Positions 36,042-45,665 of a stretch of 64,000 bases of DNA are shown one piece after another; positions within the stretch are counted from its first letter, which is position 1; each line of letters begins with the position of its first letter. The stretch is taken from the NCBI GenBank assembly GCA_009782825.1, contig WRII01000002.1, positions 1-64,000 on the forward strand, in the 5' to 3' direction. The notes below the pieces were generated by a model. That model saw nothing but the letters and a program-made list of their open reading frames with translations, made no database searches and had not been told where the DNA came from. Source of the stretch: Peptococcaceae bacterium (lineage in GTDB: Bacteria; Bacillota; Desulfitobacteriia; Desulfitobacteriales; Syntrophobotulaceae). A program made the translations under genes and the position numbers.

Positions 36042-36712
36042 ATCTTTTTCACCGCCTTATACCCTAATCCGCGCACTGTCACAATATCGAACTCTGTCCA
36101 ACCACGGAAGCGATCCCGCAAACGGTTGATATGGACATTCAATGTGTGGTGGTCAGTTTCAGATTCCATACCCCAAATCTCATCCATTAACTGCAACCGG
36201 GTAAAGATCATGTTCGGATAAGAAAGCAGCTTAAACAAAAGCTGAAATTCCTTTTGCGGGAGTGTAATGATCTCCTTGTCTTTGGTCACAGTCAGCGCAT
36301 CGTAATCCAACACAGCCTCCCCCATTGTCAGTTTATGGTCGTTCACAATTTGCGCCCTGCGAAGCAGCGCCCGGATGCGCAAGACCATCTCCTGCTCATC
36401 AACAGGTTTTGTCATATAATCATCTGTCCCCACAATAAACCCCTGCCGCTTGTCTTTGGGTTCCTGCTTTGCCGTTACCATCAAGATCGGAAGTGTTGCC
36501 CATGTTTGGCGAAGCTGCCGGGTTAGTGCATAACCATCCATATTCGGCATCATCACATCACAAACAACCAAATCAACATGCTGCTTGTCCATGATTTCCA
36601 AGGCGGTAATTCCGTCCTCAGCTTGCACTGTCTCAAAGCCATTTTGCTTCAAAACAGCGCACATGAGTTTTCTGGTATTGACATCATCTTCGACGATTAA
36701 TATTTTAACCAT
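36038..36712 (-). CDS. OmpR-family response regulator
   Basis: 224 residues. Receiver with VEDDVNT, phosphorylation Asp in LVVCDVMMPNMDGY, Lys in DDYMTKPVD; C-terminal winged helix with LPQKEFQLLFKLLSYPNMIFTRLQLMDEIWG and HTLNVHINRLRDRF. Probably controls the divergent ABC transporter through repeats in the shared promoter region. Confidence 0.95.
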   Translation of the reverse strand: MVKILIVEDDVNTRKLMCAVLKQNGFETVQAEDGITALEIMDKQHVDLVVCDVMMPNMDGYALTRQLRQTWATLPILMVTAKQEPKDKRQGFIVGTDDYMTKPVDEQEMVLRIRALLRRAQIVNDHKLTMGEAVLDYDALTVTKDKEIITLPQKEFQLLFKLLSYPNMIFTRLQLMDEIWGMESETDHHTLNVHINRLRDRFRGWTEFDIVTVRGLGYKAVKKI

Positions 36713-36802
36713 GATTAATCCTTGATTGCAGTGTGCTCAATGCTTATAAAAAATTATAGCATAAAAATAGTACCCCTCAAACCTCACCTCAATGTCAACA
36801 CC

Positions 36803-36898
36803 TGAATTTCAATACATCTGAATTTCAATACATATCACCTGAATATCACCAGAGAAACTGCCTCCGTTGATATTCAGTTGAGGTTTAAGGGATATACT
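36803..36898 (+). promoter_or_regulatory. Regulatory region between the two-component genes and the ABC transporter
   Basis: TGAATTTCAATACAT occurs twice as a 15-base direct repeat (36803-36817, 36819-36833), with a related TGAATATCA after it. TATACT (36893-36898) is the likely -10 of the transporter gene; the nearest -35 (TTGATA, 36867) is 20 bases away, suggesting activator dependence. Confidence 0.5.
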
Positions 36899-36958
36899 AG
36901 TAAACGAACCAAAAGCAGTATGACTCACACATCATAATTTAAAAAGGAGAAACCCCAA

Positions 36959-39604
36959 ATGCTTCAACTCAAGAATATTGTTAAAACCTATGTCATGGGC
37001 GATACCCGCGTCCAGGCACTCAAAGGAATTGACATTGAATTTCGTAAAAACGATTTCGTGTCAATACTCGGACCCTCAGGATGCGGCAAGACCACCATGC
37101 TCAATATCATAGGAGGACTTGACCGGTACACAAGCGGCGATCTCGTTATCAACGAGATTTCCACAAAAGAATATAAAGATGTCGATTGGGATATTTACCG
37201 CAATAATTCAATCGGGTTTGTATTCCAAAGCTACAATCTGATTTCTCATCAAACGGTTTATACCAATGTCGAACTTGCCTTAACATTGGCAGGTATATCC
37301 CCGGCTGAAAGAAAAAAACGGGTACTGGAAGTCCTGGAAAAAGTGGGGCTTGCCGATCAAATCTATAAGAAACCCACTCAAATGTCCGGCGGCCAGATGC
37401 AGCGGGTCGCGATTGCCCGCGCACTTGTCAATAACCCCGATATACTCCTGGCAGACGAACCAACAGGAGCGTTAGATTCGGGGACAAGCGTACAGATCAT
37501 GGAGCTCTTGAAAGAAATAGCGAAAGATCGCCTTGTTATTATGGTGACACACAATTCCGACATTGCGGAGAAATACTCAACACGCATCATAAAATTGCTG
37601 GACGGCGAAGTCGTCGGCGATACGAACCCCTACTCCTCGGAGCAGGAAATCGCAAAGAGGGAAAAGAAAAAGCGCAAGAAAATATCCATGTCCTTTCCTA
37701 CCGCGCTGTCACTCAGCTTCAAGAATCTGATGACGAAAAAGACCCGTACCATCTTAACCTCATTCGCCGGAAGTATCGGAATTATCGGCATCGCGCTTAT
37801 TCTATCGCTTTCCAGCGGTATGCAAGAGTACATTTCAAATCTTGAAAGAGATACGCTCTCGACCTACCCCCTGGAACTGCGAAGTCAAACCATGGATATG
37901 TCGAGCATGATGTCCATCATGATGGAACACAACAGGGAAAGAAATAACAACAAAGACCGCGAATTAGATAAGATTTACTCTAATACGATCATGACAAAAA
38001 TGATCCAATCCATGACCACGCAAATAAAGAAAAACGATTTGAAACAGTTTAAGCAGCACCTCGAAAGCGATGATGGAAAACAATTGGTGGATGCGACAAA
38101 TACCATTCAATACGGATACAATATTGAGCTGCAAATTTTTAACCCTGACACGACAGACATAACACAAATAAACCCAAGCACAATCTTTTCAAGCTTTGGC
38201 GGTAATGGCGCCTCCGGCAGCATGAATTCGAACATGGGCATGGGTATGGGTATGGGCGCCAACACTCCTGAAATTTGGACAGAAATGCTCGGAAATGATG
38301 ATCTGCTGCGGTCTCAATATGATGTCATTGCCGGAGATTGGCCGCAAGCGCATAACGAAATCGTGCTTATTGTAAATAAAAACAATGAGCTTAACGATAT
38401 GGTTCTGTACTCCTTAGGACTCCTTGACCGCAGCGAGCTTGAAGAATTGATGAAAGCCTCTATGAAAGGGGAGGAATATCAGACCTCGAATGCCAATACA
38501 ACTTTCACATACGATGAAATACTTGAGCTCACTTATAAGCTCATATTGAACACCGATTATTATGTTCAGGAAGATAACGGATGGGTGGATAAACGCGAAG
38601 ATACCCTCTACATGAAAGACTTGATTGAAAACGCGCTTGAATTGAAAGTCGTTGGGATTCTTCGGCCAACGGAAAACGCGGCGGCGACATCAATAGGCGG
38701 GTCTATCGGGTATACCTTCGCCTTGACCGACCACGTTATCAATGAGATTTTAAAAACCGACATCGCACAAGAGCAGCTTGCCGCCCCTGATACCAACGTG
38801 TTGACCGGCGTTCCTTTTGATGTAGACACTTATGTTGACACCCTCACAATGGATGATGTCAGAGCTATGGCAGCCGAAATGCCAGAATCGGAGCAGGCGC
38901 AAGCACAGGCTATGCTGGCAAACATGACAGAAGAAGAAATCATTAAATTGTATGCCGAACGGATCAAATCGGAAAACAAAGTAACGTATGAAGATAATCT
39001 GACAACGTTAGGAATCGCCGATTTTGACAGTCCCAGCGTTATAAGTCTATATCCGAAAGATTTTGAATCGAAAAAACAAATAGAAACATCAATTACTGAG
39101 TATAACAAAGCGCAGGAGGACGCCGGACGCGATGAACAGGTTATCAATTACACCGATATTGTAGGCATCATGACATCTTCTATGTCGGATATCATCAACA
39201 TTATCTCTTATGTATTGATTGCGTTCGTCGCGATTTCCCTTGTCGTGTCTTCGATCATGATTGCGATTATCACCTATATTTCCGTATTGGAACGCACAAA
39301 GGAAATCGGTATCCTGCGTAGTATAGGCGCGTCAAAGAAAGACATTACCAGAGTGTTTAACGCAGAAACAATTATAGAAGGCTTCGTTGCAGGAACAATG
39401 GGTATTCTCATTACCATACTTCTGAACTTTCCAATTAACGCCATTATCCACTCTCTTACCGGGATCTCCAACGTCTCCGCATTACCTGTTTACGGAGCTG
39501 TCGGGCTGATTCTCATAAGCATGATCCTGACCGTGATCTCTGGATTCATCCCCTCGAAAATGGCGGCAAAGAAAGACCCCGTTACCGCGCTGCGTACCGA
39601 ATAA
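36959..39604 (+). CDS. MacB-like ABC transporter with fused ATPase and permease
   Basis: 881 residues. ATPase domain (about 1-225): Walker A GPSGCGKTTM, Q-loop FVFQSYNLI, signature MSGGQMQRVAIARAL, Walker B ILLADEPTGALD. A lysine-rich linker leads to the permease: first helix about 268-290 (IGIIGIALILSLSSGM), a large extracellular domain of about 450 residues including a Met-rich GMGMGMGA tract, and three C-terminal helices (about 750-870) of the FtsX/MacB type with ERTKEIGILRSIGASKKDI. Such pumps export or sense antimicrobial peptides and lipoproteins rather than work by conventional transport. Divergent from a two-component system. GGAGAAACC precedes the start. Confidence 0.93.
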   Translation: MLQLKNIVKTYVMGDTRVQALKGIDIEFRKNDFVSILGPSGCGKTTMLNIIGGLDRYTSGDLVINEISTKEYKDVDWDIYRNNSIGFVFQSYNLISHQTVYTNVELALTLAGISPAERKKRVLEVLEKVGLADQIYKKPTQMSGGQMQRVAIARALVNNPDILLADEPTGALDSGTSVQIMELLKEIAKDRLVIMVTHNSDIAEKYSTRIIKLLDGEVVGDTNPYSSEQEIAKREKKKRKKISMSFPTALSLSFKNLMTKKTRTILTSFAGSIGIIGIALILSLSSGMQEYISNLERDTLSTYPLELRSQTMDMSSMMSIMMEHNRERNNNKDRELDKIYSNTIMTKMIQSMTTQIKKNDLKQFKQHLESDDGKQLVDATNTIQYGYNIELQIFNPDTTDITQINPSTIFSSFGGNGASGSMNSNMGMGMGMGANTPEIWTEMLGNDDLLRSQYDVIAGDWPQAHNEIVLIVNKNNELNDMVLYSLGLLDRSELEELMKASMKGEEYQTSNANTTFTYDEILELTYKLILNTDYYVQEDNGWVDKREDTLYMKDLIENALELKVVGILRPTENAAATSIGGSIGYTFALTDHVINEILKTDIAQEQLAAPDTNVLTGVPFDVDTYVDTLTMDDVRAMAAEMPESEQAQAQAMLANMTEEEIIKLYAERIKSENKVTYEDNLTTLGIADFDSPSVISLYPKDFESKKQIETSITEYNKAQEDAGRDEQVINYTDIVGIMTSSMSDIINIISYVLIAFVAISLVVSSIMIAIITYISVLERTKEIGILRSIGASKKDITRVFNAETIIEGFVAGTMGILITILLNFPINAIIHSLTGISNVSALPVYGAVGLILISMILTVISGFIPSKMAAKKDPVTALRTE

Positions 39605-39650
39605 ATACCTGTACCATCTTGACATGGCAGGGATGGCTTGATATCCACTG

Positions 39651-40385
39651 TTATATGAACGGAGGGGATTTAGTTGACTGGCAGCTTCCTTCCGATACCT
39701 TCACATGATCCAACCATCCCTTGTTATGCTTCAAGGATATATAGCCAATTACGGATATAATAAATGCGCCTATTGCATCAACAATCAAATCCTTCATAGT
39801 GTCCGCAAGAGCCTCCTGACCGATAAGCGGTTCGCCGCTTTCAAGGGCGTATTTTTGCATATTCGTATTTAAGATGGAATCCACAATAAACTCATACATC
39901 TCCCACAGCGTCCCAAGTGCCAGAGCGAAGCAAAACGCAAATATGGCAACAAATATCGGACTTAAAGAAAAAGCAACGGACTCAGACTTATTGAGAAGGC
40001 TGACAATCGAAAAGCCCAGCGCGCCAAGCGCCACGCCGCTGAACGTATGCAATATGGTGTCCCAATGGGGTACATTGTAGTAAAAATTCCTAACTTCCCC
40101 TAAATAGATGGCACAGTATAAAAATCCCGCATATGCAATCATCATGATTGTCGGGATGTTAAGATTTACTTTGCGCCTTAGAAATCCGGGGAGCAGCATA
40201 GCAATTATGCCGAATATGCTTTGCATCAGCATTAACATATAGTCGCTTTTAACTCTAACGGTAATATCTGAGACAGGAGCGATAGTCGGAGCTAAAATGA
40301 TTCTTATCACAATATAAACGCTTGAAGCTACAAAGGTTATAAATACAAATCTCATCAGGTTCTTGACATTGAACCATTTTTTCAT
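39651..40385 (-). CDS. DUF2238 (YjdF-like) membrane protein
   Basis: 244 residues with about six membrane helices. The conserved core HWDTILHTFSGVALG and LGTLWEMYEFIVDSI matches YjdF/DUF2238 proteins of unknown function. A polar loop (residues about 178-200) precedes the last helix. GGAGGG sits upstream of the ATG. Convergent with the ABC transporter gene, ending 46 bases from it; no operon partner. Confidence 0.85.
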   Translation of the reverse strand: MKKWFNVKNLMRFVFITFVASSVYIVIRIILAPTIAPVSDITVRVKSDYMLMLMQSIFGIIAMLLPGFLRRKVNLNIPTIMMIAYAGFLYCAIYLGEVRNFYYNVPHWDTILHTFSGVALGALGFSIVSLLNKSESVAFSLSPIFVAIFAFCFALALGTLWEMYEFIVDSILNTNMQKYALESGEPLIGQEALADTMKDLIVDAIGAFIISVIGYISLKHNKGWLDHVKVSEGSCQSTKSPPFI

Positions 40386-40606
40386 ACTGCGACCCTCCGA
40401 GTTAAAAGAATATGTTCACAATGAGTCAAGAGTACTCCTGTACTATATCACAAAAAATATCGACTTGACAACCCTTCCTCTCGAGGTTTCGGGCCCATTG
40501 GCCTATTTCCGGCCATTTCTGGCTATCTACAGTTAGTTGCGTCTATTTACGTCTATATACCGCGACAAAGTATAATTCAGGAATCAATGAGAATGTTGCA
40601 ATATCC

Positions 40607-43417
40607 CTATTGAAAGTAGGCGACAACTCCCCTGGCAATACTATTCGCCAAACGGTTCTGTTCGACTTCATTGATCAGCCAGGAGAATTCCTTGGGGTTG
40701 CACATGAATCCTGTTTCAACGATGAACGAGGGAGTCCAGGTGGGGCGGCACACATAAAAATTGGACTGATTATGACCCGTATGCGGACGATTCATGTCAT
40801 TCCAGAGGAACTGGCACATGAAGGCGCTGAAGTCCTCAGAGACGCGCTCTTTGTGCCAGGTGCTGACCCCCATGGCCTGGGCGGCGTCTTTGGATTCCTC
40901 CACACTGTTGGCGTGGATAGACAGGAACAGATCAGGGCGCAGGGCCCGGTTTTTTTCGACGCGGTCGCCTAAAGGAACGTCGCTGTCGTCGGTACGCGTC
41001 ATTTCAACCGTGGCGCCGAATCTTTCTAATTCCTGTTTGACCTTGTGGGAGATAGACAGGTTGATGGTTTTTTCGGGGAGTTTTGCGCCTAAGGGGCCGA
41101 GGGCGCCAGGCTCGGCGCCGCCATGCCCGGGGTCAAGAAGAATGGTCAAGTTTTGCAAGGGTTGGGCCGTATCACGGATTGGCGGCTTTTTCTTGATGTG
41201 GAGGGTTAATGTAGTGCCGGATATATCGGTGTAATAGCCGTGGATTTCTTGTCCGGATTTTAGAGTAAAGACTTGAGTGGTGATACCATCGGCGGCGGAC
41301 ATATCCAGCCGGTCAAAGGGACTGGCGTCAGGCGGGATTGAGGACGGGGGATTTGAGGCGTCTGTAGAGGTGTCTGTAGAGGTGTCGCCCCGGATCTTCA
41401 GGGTGAGTTTCTCGCCGTCGTAAACGAGTGTGCTGGCGGCAGGGGTTTCCATAGTATAGCTGACGGTGTCCCATTTATCTCCGGTAACATAGATGGGCGG
41501 TGAGAGGGTGTTGGTCAAAGGCCGGCTGTCGAGGCGCCGGATGTCTGAGTTCTGTATCCAAACGCCGATGCCAAGCTGAGACCATTTGCCGTCGTCTGTG
41601 GTGGCAATGAGGGTATCGGTTTGACCCTTCACAAGTTCTCCGCAGGGACCTCCAGTGGTTGTGGGAGAAGGAAAAATATAGGCGTTGGCAACGCTGACTT
41701 CGGCCAGAGGTCTTGGGTCGTCAGGTGTGGGGGTGATGGAGGGAGAGGGAGGACTGCCACCACTGCCGCTGCTGTCGCTGCCGGAGGAGCCGGGCTTTTG
41801 GAATGTGATGAGGCGGGTGACGGTGTCTTGGCCCTCTTGGGTGAACTCAAAGGAGTTGGATCCGGAGTCTAAGGTCACATAGACAGAGAAGTAGCCTTCT
41901 TCCGTCCGGGTGGTGATTTCTTCCCCGTTCATTTTGAGAGGGACTTGGGGATCAGAAGCCCCTAAAAGGCAATACTCACTCTTGGATGCGGTGATGGCGG
42001 CGTCTACAGGACGGCCTATCATCAGCTCTCCGGGGGAAGGGATGGGCGGAGAGGGCAGGGTAATCAGGGTAATGGGAGGAGCAGAGGAAATGGGGGGATG
42101 AGTTTCCGGATAGAGGTAGTGATCCCGCAGAATGGCGGGCAAGATGGGGGTGTCGGTAAAGATGCCGTAGCGGAACATGATGTGGCCTTTGACCTCGGTA
42201 TACGTGGCGTTTAAGGAAAGCTGCCGCACAATTTCTCCGGTTCCGTACCAGGAATCGCCGGCGGTTTTTTCTGTGGCGGTGCGATAGGCGGCTTGTCCGA
42301 TATAGAGATCCACAGGGGTTCCTTTGACAGCCTGAGTCCACCAGTCGAGCAGGATGCTGTAGTCGGCAATGGAATATCCAATTTCCCAATAGAGTTGTGG
42401 ACAGATATAGTCGATCCACTTGTTTTGAATCCAAGTGAGACAGTCGGCGTAATGGCTGTTGTGGGTTTCATTGCCTTGGGTCTGGCTGCCTAAGGGTGAG
42501 GATGTGCTGTTCTGCCAAATGCCGGCGGGGCTGATGCCAAAGCGTATGCGGGGATTGGTTCTGGCAATGGTTTCATGGGCGGCCTGTACGAGCTGGTTGA
42601 CATTGGCGCGCCGCCAATCTTCTTTGGGCTGTTTCTGCCCCTGTTCATCTTTGCCGTAGCGCTTATAGGCGTCGTCGTCTTGGAAATCGGGGTTGGGATA
42701 AAAGTAATCGTCAAAATGGATCCCGTCCACATCGTAATGTGTGATGATTTCGTCGATGCCTTGGATGATATAGTCTCGGACTTCGGGCAGGCCGGGATCG
42801 AGATAATAGTTGCCATCTTTATAGAGGGTGGCCCAGTCAGGATTTTGAACAGCGGGGTTATTGGCGGCCAGATCAGTGAGGGAGGCGGGATTGCTTTCGT
42901 CGCCGTCTCGGGTGACGCGGAAAGGGTTGATCCAAGCATGGAGTTCCATATCTCTTTTATGGGCTTCCTCAATCCAAAAGGCCAGAGGATCAAATTCGGG
43001 AGAGGGAGGGACGCCCTGAGTCTCGCTCATATAGGCGGACCAAGGGTAGAGGTCTGATGGATATAGAGCGTCTCCGGAGGGGCGTACCTGTAGGATGACG
43101 GCATTGAAGCCGATGTTTTGGGCGCCGTCCAGAATGGCGAGGGCTTCTGTTTTGAGGTGTTCCACGGACAGGCCGCTTTGTGATGGGTAATCGAGATTAA
43201 GGACGCTGGCGACCCAGACGCCTCTGAATTCGCTGGGGTGTGACAGTCCGTTGGTTGGCGTTCCCGGCGGGATCTTGGGACTTATGAAAAAGCTGAGCGC
43301 AACAAACGCGATACAAGCGAGGAGTGTGGTGATGTGTTTTCTATTCAGAAATCGGCGGATACCGGTTCTTTTGGAGGTTTTCGCTCTTAGGTCTTGGATC
43401 GACAAGGGTTTTTTCAA
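40607..43417 (-). CDS. Glycoside hydrolase-like (GHL10) and N-acetylmuramoyl-L-alanine amidase fusion
   Basis: 936 residues. Signal/anchor helix about 28-48. GHL10 (DUF187) TIM barrel about 62-445: FRGVWVASVLNLDYPS, NAVILQVRPSGDALYPS, DGIHFDDYFYP and FGISPAGIW. A Ser/Pro/Gly-rich spacer, a cadherin/SH3-like region (about 585-640, with the VANAYIFPSPTTTGG start of an SH3-type fold), then amidase_3 about 750-935: LLDPGHGGAEPGA (Zn His), Glu in PEKTINL, FLSIHANS, and IVETGFMCNPKE with the catalytic Glu. The protein could cut both glycan and stem peptide of peptidoglycan outside the cell. Translation begins at TTG 43417 with GAGAGGAC upstream. Confidence 0.92.
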   Translation of the reverse strand: MKKPLSIQDLRAKTSKRTGIRRFLNRKHITTLLACIAFVALSFFISPKIPPGTPTNGLSHPSEFRGVWVASVLNLDYPSQSGLSVEHLKTEALAILDGAQNIGFNAVILQVRPSGDALYPSDLYPWSAYMSETQGVPPSPEFDPLAFWIEEAHKRDMELHAWINPFRVTRDGDESNPASLTDLAANNPAVQNPDWATLYKDGNYYLDPGLPEVRDYIIQGIDEIITHYDVDGIHFDDYFYPNPDFQDDDAYKRYGKDEQGQKQPKEDWRRANVNQLVQAAHETIARTNPRIRFGISPAGIWQNSTSSPLGSQTQGNETHNSHYADCLTWIQNKWIDYICPQLYWEIGYSIADYSILLDWWTQAVKGTPVDLYIGQAAYRTATEKTAGDSWYGTGEIVRQLSLNATYTEVKGHIMFRYGIFTDTPILPAILRDHYLYPETHPPISSAPPITLITLPSPPIPSPGELMIGRPVDAAITASKSEYCLLGASDPQVPLKMNGEEITTRTEEGYFSVYVTLDSGSNSFEFTQEGQDTVTRLITFQKPGSSGSDSSGSGGSPPSPSITPTPDDPRPLAEVSVANAYIFPSPTTTGGPCGELVKGQTDTLIATTDDGKWSQLGIGVWIQNSDIRRLDSRPLTNTLSPPIYVTGDKWDTVSYTMETPAASTLVYDGEKLTLKIRGDTSTDTSTDASNPPSSIPPDASPFDRLDMSAADGITTQVFTLKSGQEIHGYYTDISGTTLTLHIKKKPPIRDTAQPLQNLTILLDPGHGGAEPGALGPLGAKLPEKTINLSISHKVKQELERFGATVEMTRTDDSDVPLGDRVEKNRALRPDLFLSIHANSVEESKDAAQAMGVSTWHKERVSEDFSAFMCQFLWNDMNRPHTGHNQSNFYVCRPTWTPSFIVETGFMCNPKEFSWLINEVEQNRLANSIARGVVAYFQ

Positions 43418-43559
43418 GGATTAAGTCCTCTCTTCCTCTGGCCTGGGTTATTAGGGGTTCTATCTCAAAGAGTAATACGGAGTAATACGATGTTTTTGGG
43501 CGAAGTTTTGTATAATGCCGATATTTTATCAAAATTGGTGTTGAGGGTCAAATTTCCAC

Positions 43560-43660
43560 TAATGCGGGCTTTGCCCGCAAGTGGTTAGTGATCAGTGGTT
43601 AGTGGTCAGTATTGGATTTTGTTGTTTTTTATTGACGCTTCTCGTCTGTAAGTTATTAAG
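43560..43660 (+). repeat. Dispersed TAATGCGGGC repeat, copy B
   Basis: TAATGCGGGCTTTGCCCGC then AAGTGGTTAGTGATCAG.. and ATTGGATTTT, nearly identical to copy A for about 100 bases. It is inverted relative to copy C, 125 bases away. Confidence 0.9.
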
Positions 43661-43687
43661 GGGTAATACTGAGGGGAACTAAACAAC

Positions 43688-43723
43688 GGGGCTGTTGAAA
43701 TACTTGCATATTTCAACAGCCCC
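43688..43723. terminator. Perfect 15-bp hairpin inside the repeat pair
   Basis: GGGGCTGTTGAAATA (43688-43702) and its exact complement (43709-43723) flank a CTTGCA loop. No long T-run; it sits in the middle of the B-C inverted repeat segment and may be part of that element. Confidence 0.7.
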
Positions 43724-43784
43724 TGGCGACTTGAAATCTTGAAATTTTTGTCTTGACACGGGAAACTCTATACCCTTAGTCCCC

Positions 43785-43838
43785 TATACTGACCACTGAC
43801 CACTGATCACTGACCCCTTGCGGGCGTAGCCCGCGTTA
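43785..43838 (-). repeat. Dispersed TAACGCGGGC repeat, copy C (inverted)
   Basis: Read on the minus strand: TAACGCGGGCTACGCCCGC, AAGGGGTCAGTGATCAG, two further GTGGTCA units. Its TAA (43838-43836) is the stop codon of the Nif11-like peptide gene. Confidence 0.9.
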
Positions 43839-44126
43839 GTACCTTTTCCATGTCACTTTAGGTACCCATACAGGTACGCTGACTTTGATGCTAAAACTAA
43901 TTCCGCCTGCCACATCGTCAAGATCATCAGCGCCCAACTCTCCTTGCATGGAGGAGGCATTCACTGCGTTTCCGTATTCTTCAAGTTCGTCCACCGTAAA
44001 ATCGTTGCCCAGCGCGTTGATTTGCTTCACAGCTTCATTCAGCTCAAGGCTCAAAAGGGTCTTTGCGCGCGCTTCGTCAGCGCTCAGGATTCTTGTAAGA
44101 ACATCTGCTCTTTCTTGTGATAACAT
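43836..44126 (-). CDS. Nif11-like leader peptide / RiPP precursor
   Basis: 96 residues. The leader has Nif11 features: LSADEARAKTLLSLELNEA, GNDFTVDELEEYG and a double-glycine end ELGADDLDDVAGG. The predicted core after GG is 21 residues, ISFSIKVSVPVWVPKVTWKR plus Y: hydrophobic first, basic at the end, no Cys. It could be a linear or Lys/Trp-modified peptide. The gene is well expressed in principle: GGAGGG lies 7 bases before ATG 44126. No modifying enzyme, peptidase-transporter or immunity gene is adjacent, so it is an orphan. The stop codon is provided by repeat copy C, so the core may have been shortened by insertion of the repeat. Confidence 0.72.
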   Translation of the reverse strand: MLSQERADVLTRILSADEARAKTLLSLELNEAVKQINALGNDFTVDELEEYGNAVNASSMQGELGADDLDDVAGGISFSIKVSVPVWVPKVTWKRY

Positions 44127-44357
44127 TTTGTTTCCCTCCAAATGTTTATTTTAGGTTTCTAATTTGTATATACACATAACCTTGTTAAGTGTTACAGTAA
44201 ATTATTAATTAATTTTGTTTGACATTTAAAATCCCCTCCACAGACTTGAAATAATTTGATATAATCATAATATATCTTTACAACATAAGCGGTCGTTTCG
44301 TCACGTTTACAAAGACGGTGCAGCAGGAAAGAAGAAACGTGCCGGGGGGGAACAGAT

Positions 44358-45638
44358 ATGCGGATCTCTGAATTTAGGAAACCTGAATTGCTGGCTCCTG
44401 CCGGAGATCTGGAGAAATTAACCTATGCCCTGGCTTATGGTGCGGATGCTGTTTATGTGGGAGGAGCCCGATGGGGTATGCGTGCTTATGCAGGAAACTT
44501 TTCTTTGGAACAGCTGCGGGCGGGTGCTGAGATTGCTCATCGGCACAAGAAGAAGATATATGTGACACTCAATATTTTTGCCCACGAGAAAGACTTTGCG
44601 GATCTGGAAGGCTTTTTGCTGGAGCTGGCGGATATGGAGATAGATGGCCTGATTGTTTCTGATCCGGGGATTATGCGCGTGGCGCAGCGGACGGCGCCGG
44701 AAGTGCCGCTGCATTTAAGCACGCAAATGAATTGTACGAATGGTCAAAGTGTGGGTTTTTGGCTGGATCAGGGGGTTCAAAGAGTGATTCTCGCACGGGA
44801 ATTATCTAAAGACGAATTGGCGCACCTATGTCGATATGTTCAGGGGGAAATGGAGATATTTGTCCATGGTTCTATGTGCATGGCTTATTCCGGGCGCTGC
44901 CATCTGAGCCATTATCTGACGGGAAGAGATGCCAATCACGGGGTGTGCACTCAGCCTTGCCGCTGGCAATATACTCTTGTAGAGGAAAAGATGCCGAATG
45001 AACATGGGAAGCCACGGAGAGAGCCTATGCCCCTTGAGGAAGACAGCCGGGGAACTTATATTTTGAGTTCCCGGGATCTGTGTCTGTTATCTCAAGTTCC
45101 GGAATTGGCTCGATTGGGCTTGGCGAGCTGGAAGATTGAAGGACGCATGAAGAGCTTGCATTATGTGGCCAGAACGGTGAAGGTGTACCGCGAGGCTATA
45201 GATACTTATTGGGATCAAGGGGAGGAGGCCTTTTATGAGAAGATGGAGGGGTGGCGGCAAGAGTTGGATAAGGTGAGCCACCGGCCCTTCACCACAGGGT
45301 TTTTCCAGGGTGGGGAATTCGCGGGGATGGTTGATGGGGAGTCGGCGGAACCGTTCTGCCAACATACCTTTGTTGGCCGGGGATTGTCCCCGGATGAATG
45401 TATGTCTCTCGCACCGGAAGGAGCCTGGGTTGAACAGCGCAATTTTTTTGCCAGGGGCGATGATATCGAAATTCTGTCTCCGATTCGGGCTCCGCAAAAA
45501 ATAACAGTTGATAGAATGTGGGATGAGCAGAACACCCTTCTGGAGGCAGCGCGCCATGCAAAAATGAAAGTGAGGGTGTCCTTTGCGGATAAATACTTGG
45601 ATGAATTTTCTCTTTTGTGCTTGTGTGGAAAGAGTTAG
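44358..45638 (+). CDS. U32 family peptidase / tRNA hydroxylation-type protein
   Basis: 426 residues. TIM-barrel start PELLAPAGDLEKLTYALAYGADAVYVGG and the cysteine cluster VHGSMCMAYSGRCHLS.. HGVCTQPCRWQY define U32 proteins of the YrrO/TrhP type; the Cys residues probably bind an Fe-S cluster. In other bacteria such proteins (TrhP, RlhA) make hydroxylated pyrimidines in tRNA or 23S rRNA using prephenate, and peptidase activity is doubtful. LDQGVQRVILARELS and the C-terminal beta-domain fit. It is followed by a short DUF4911-type gene and a PilM-like gene in the same direction. Confidence 0.9.
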   Translation: MRISEFRKPELLAPAGDLEKLTYALAYGADAVYVGGARWGMRAYAGNFSLEQLRAGAEIAHRHKKKIYVTLNIFAHEKDFADLEGFLLELADMEIDGLIVSDPGIMRVAQRTAPEVPLHLSTQMNCTNGQSVGFWLDQGVQRVILARELSKDELAHLCRYVQGEMEIFVHGSMCMAYSGRCHLSHYLTGRDANHGVCTQPCRWQYTLVEEKMPNEHGKPRREPMPLEEDSRGTYILSSRDLCLLSQVPELARLGLASWKIEGRMKSLHYVARTVKVYREAIDTYWDQGEEAFYEKMEGWRQELDKVSHRPFTTGFFQGGEFAGMVDGESAEPFCQHTFVGRGLSPDECMSLAPEGAWVEQRNFFARGDDIEILSPIRAPQKITVDRMWDEQNTLLEAARHAKMKVRVSFADKYLDEFSLLCLCGKS

Positions 45639-45665
45639 AAAGAGTCAGAAAGGGTTAGGATAGGT

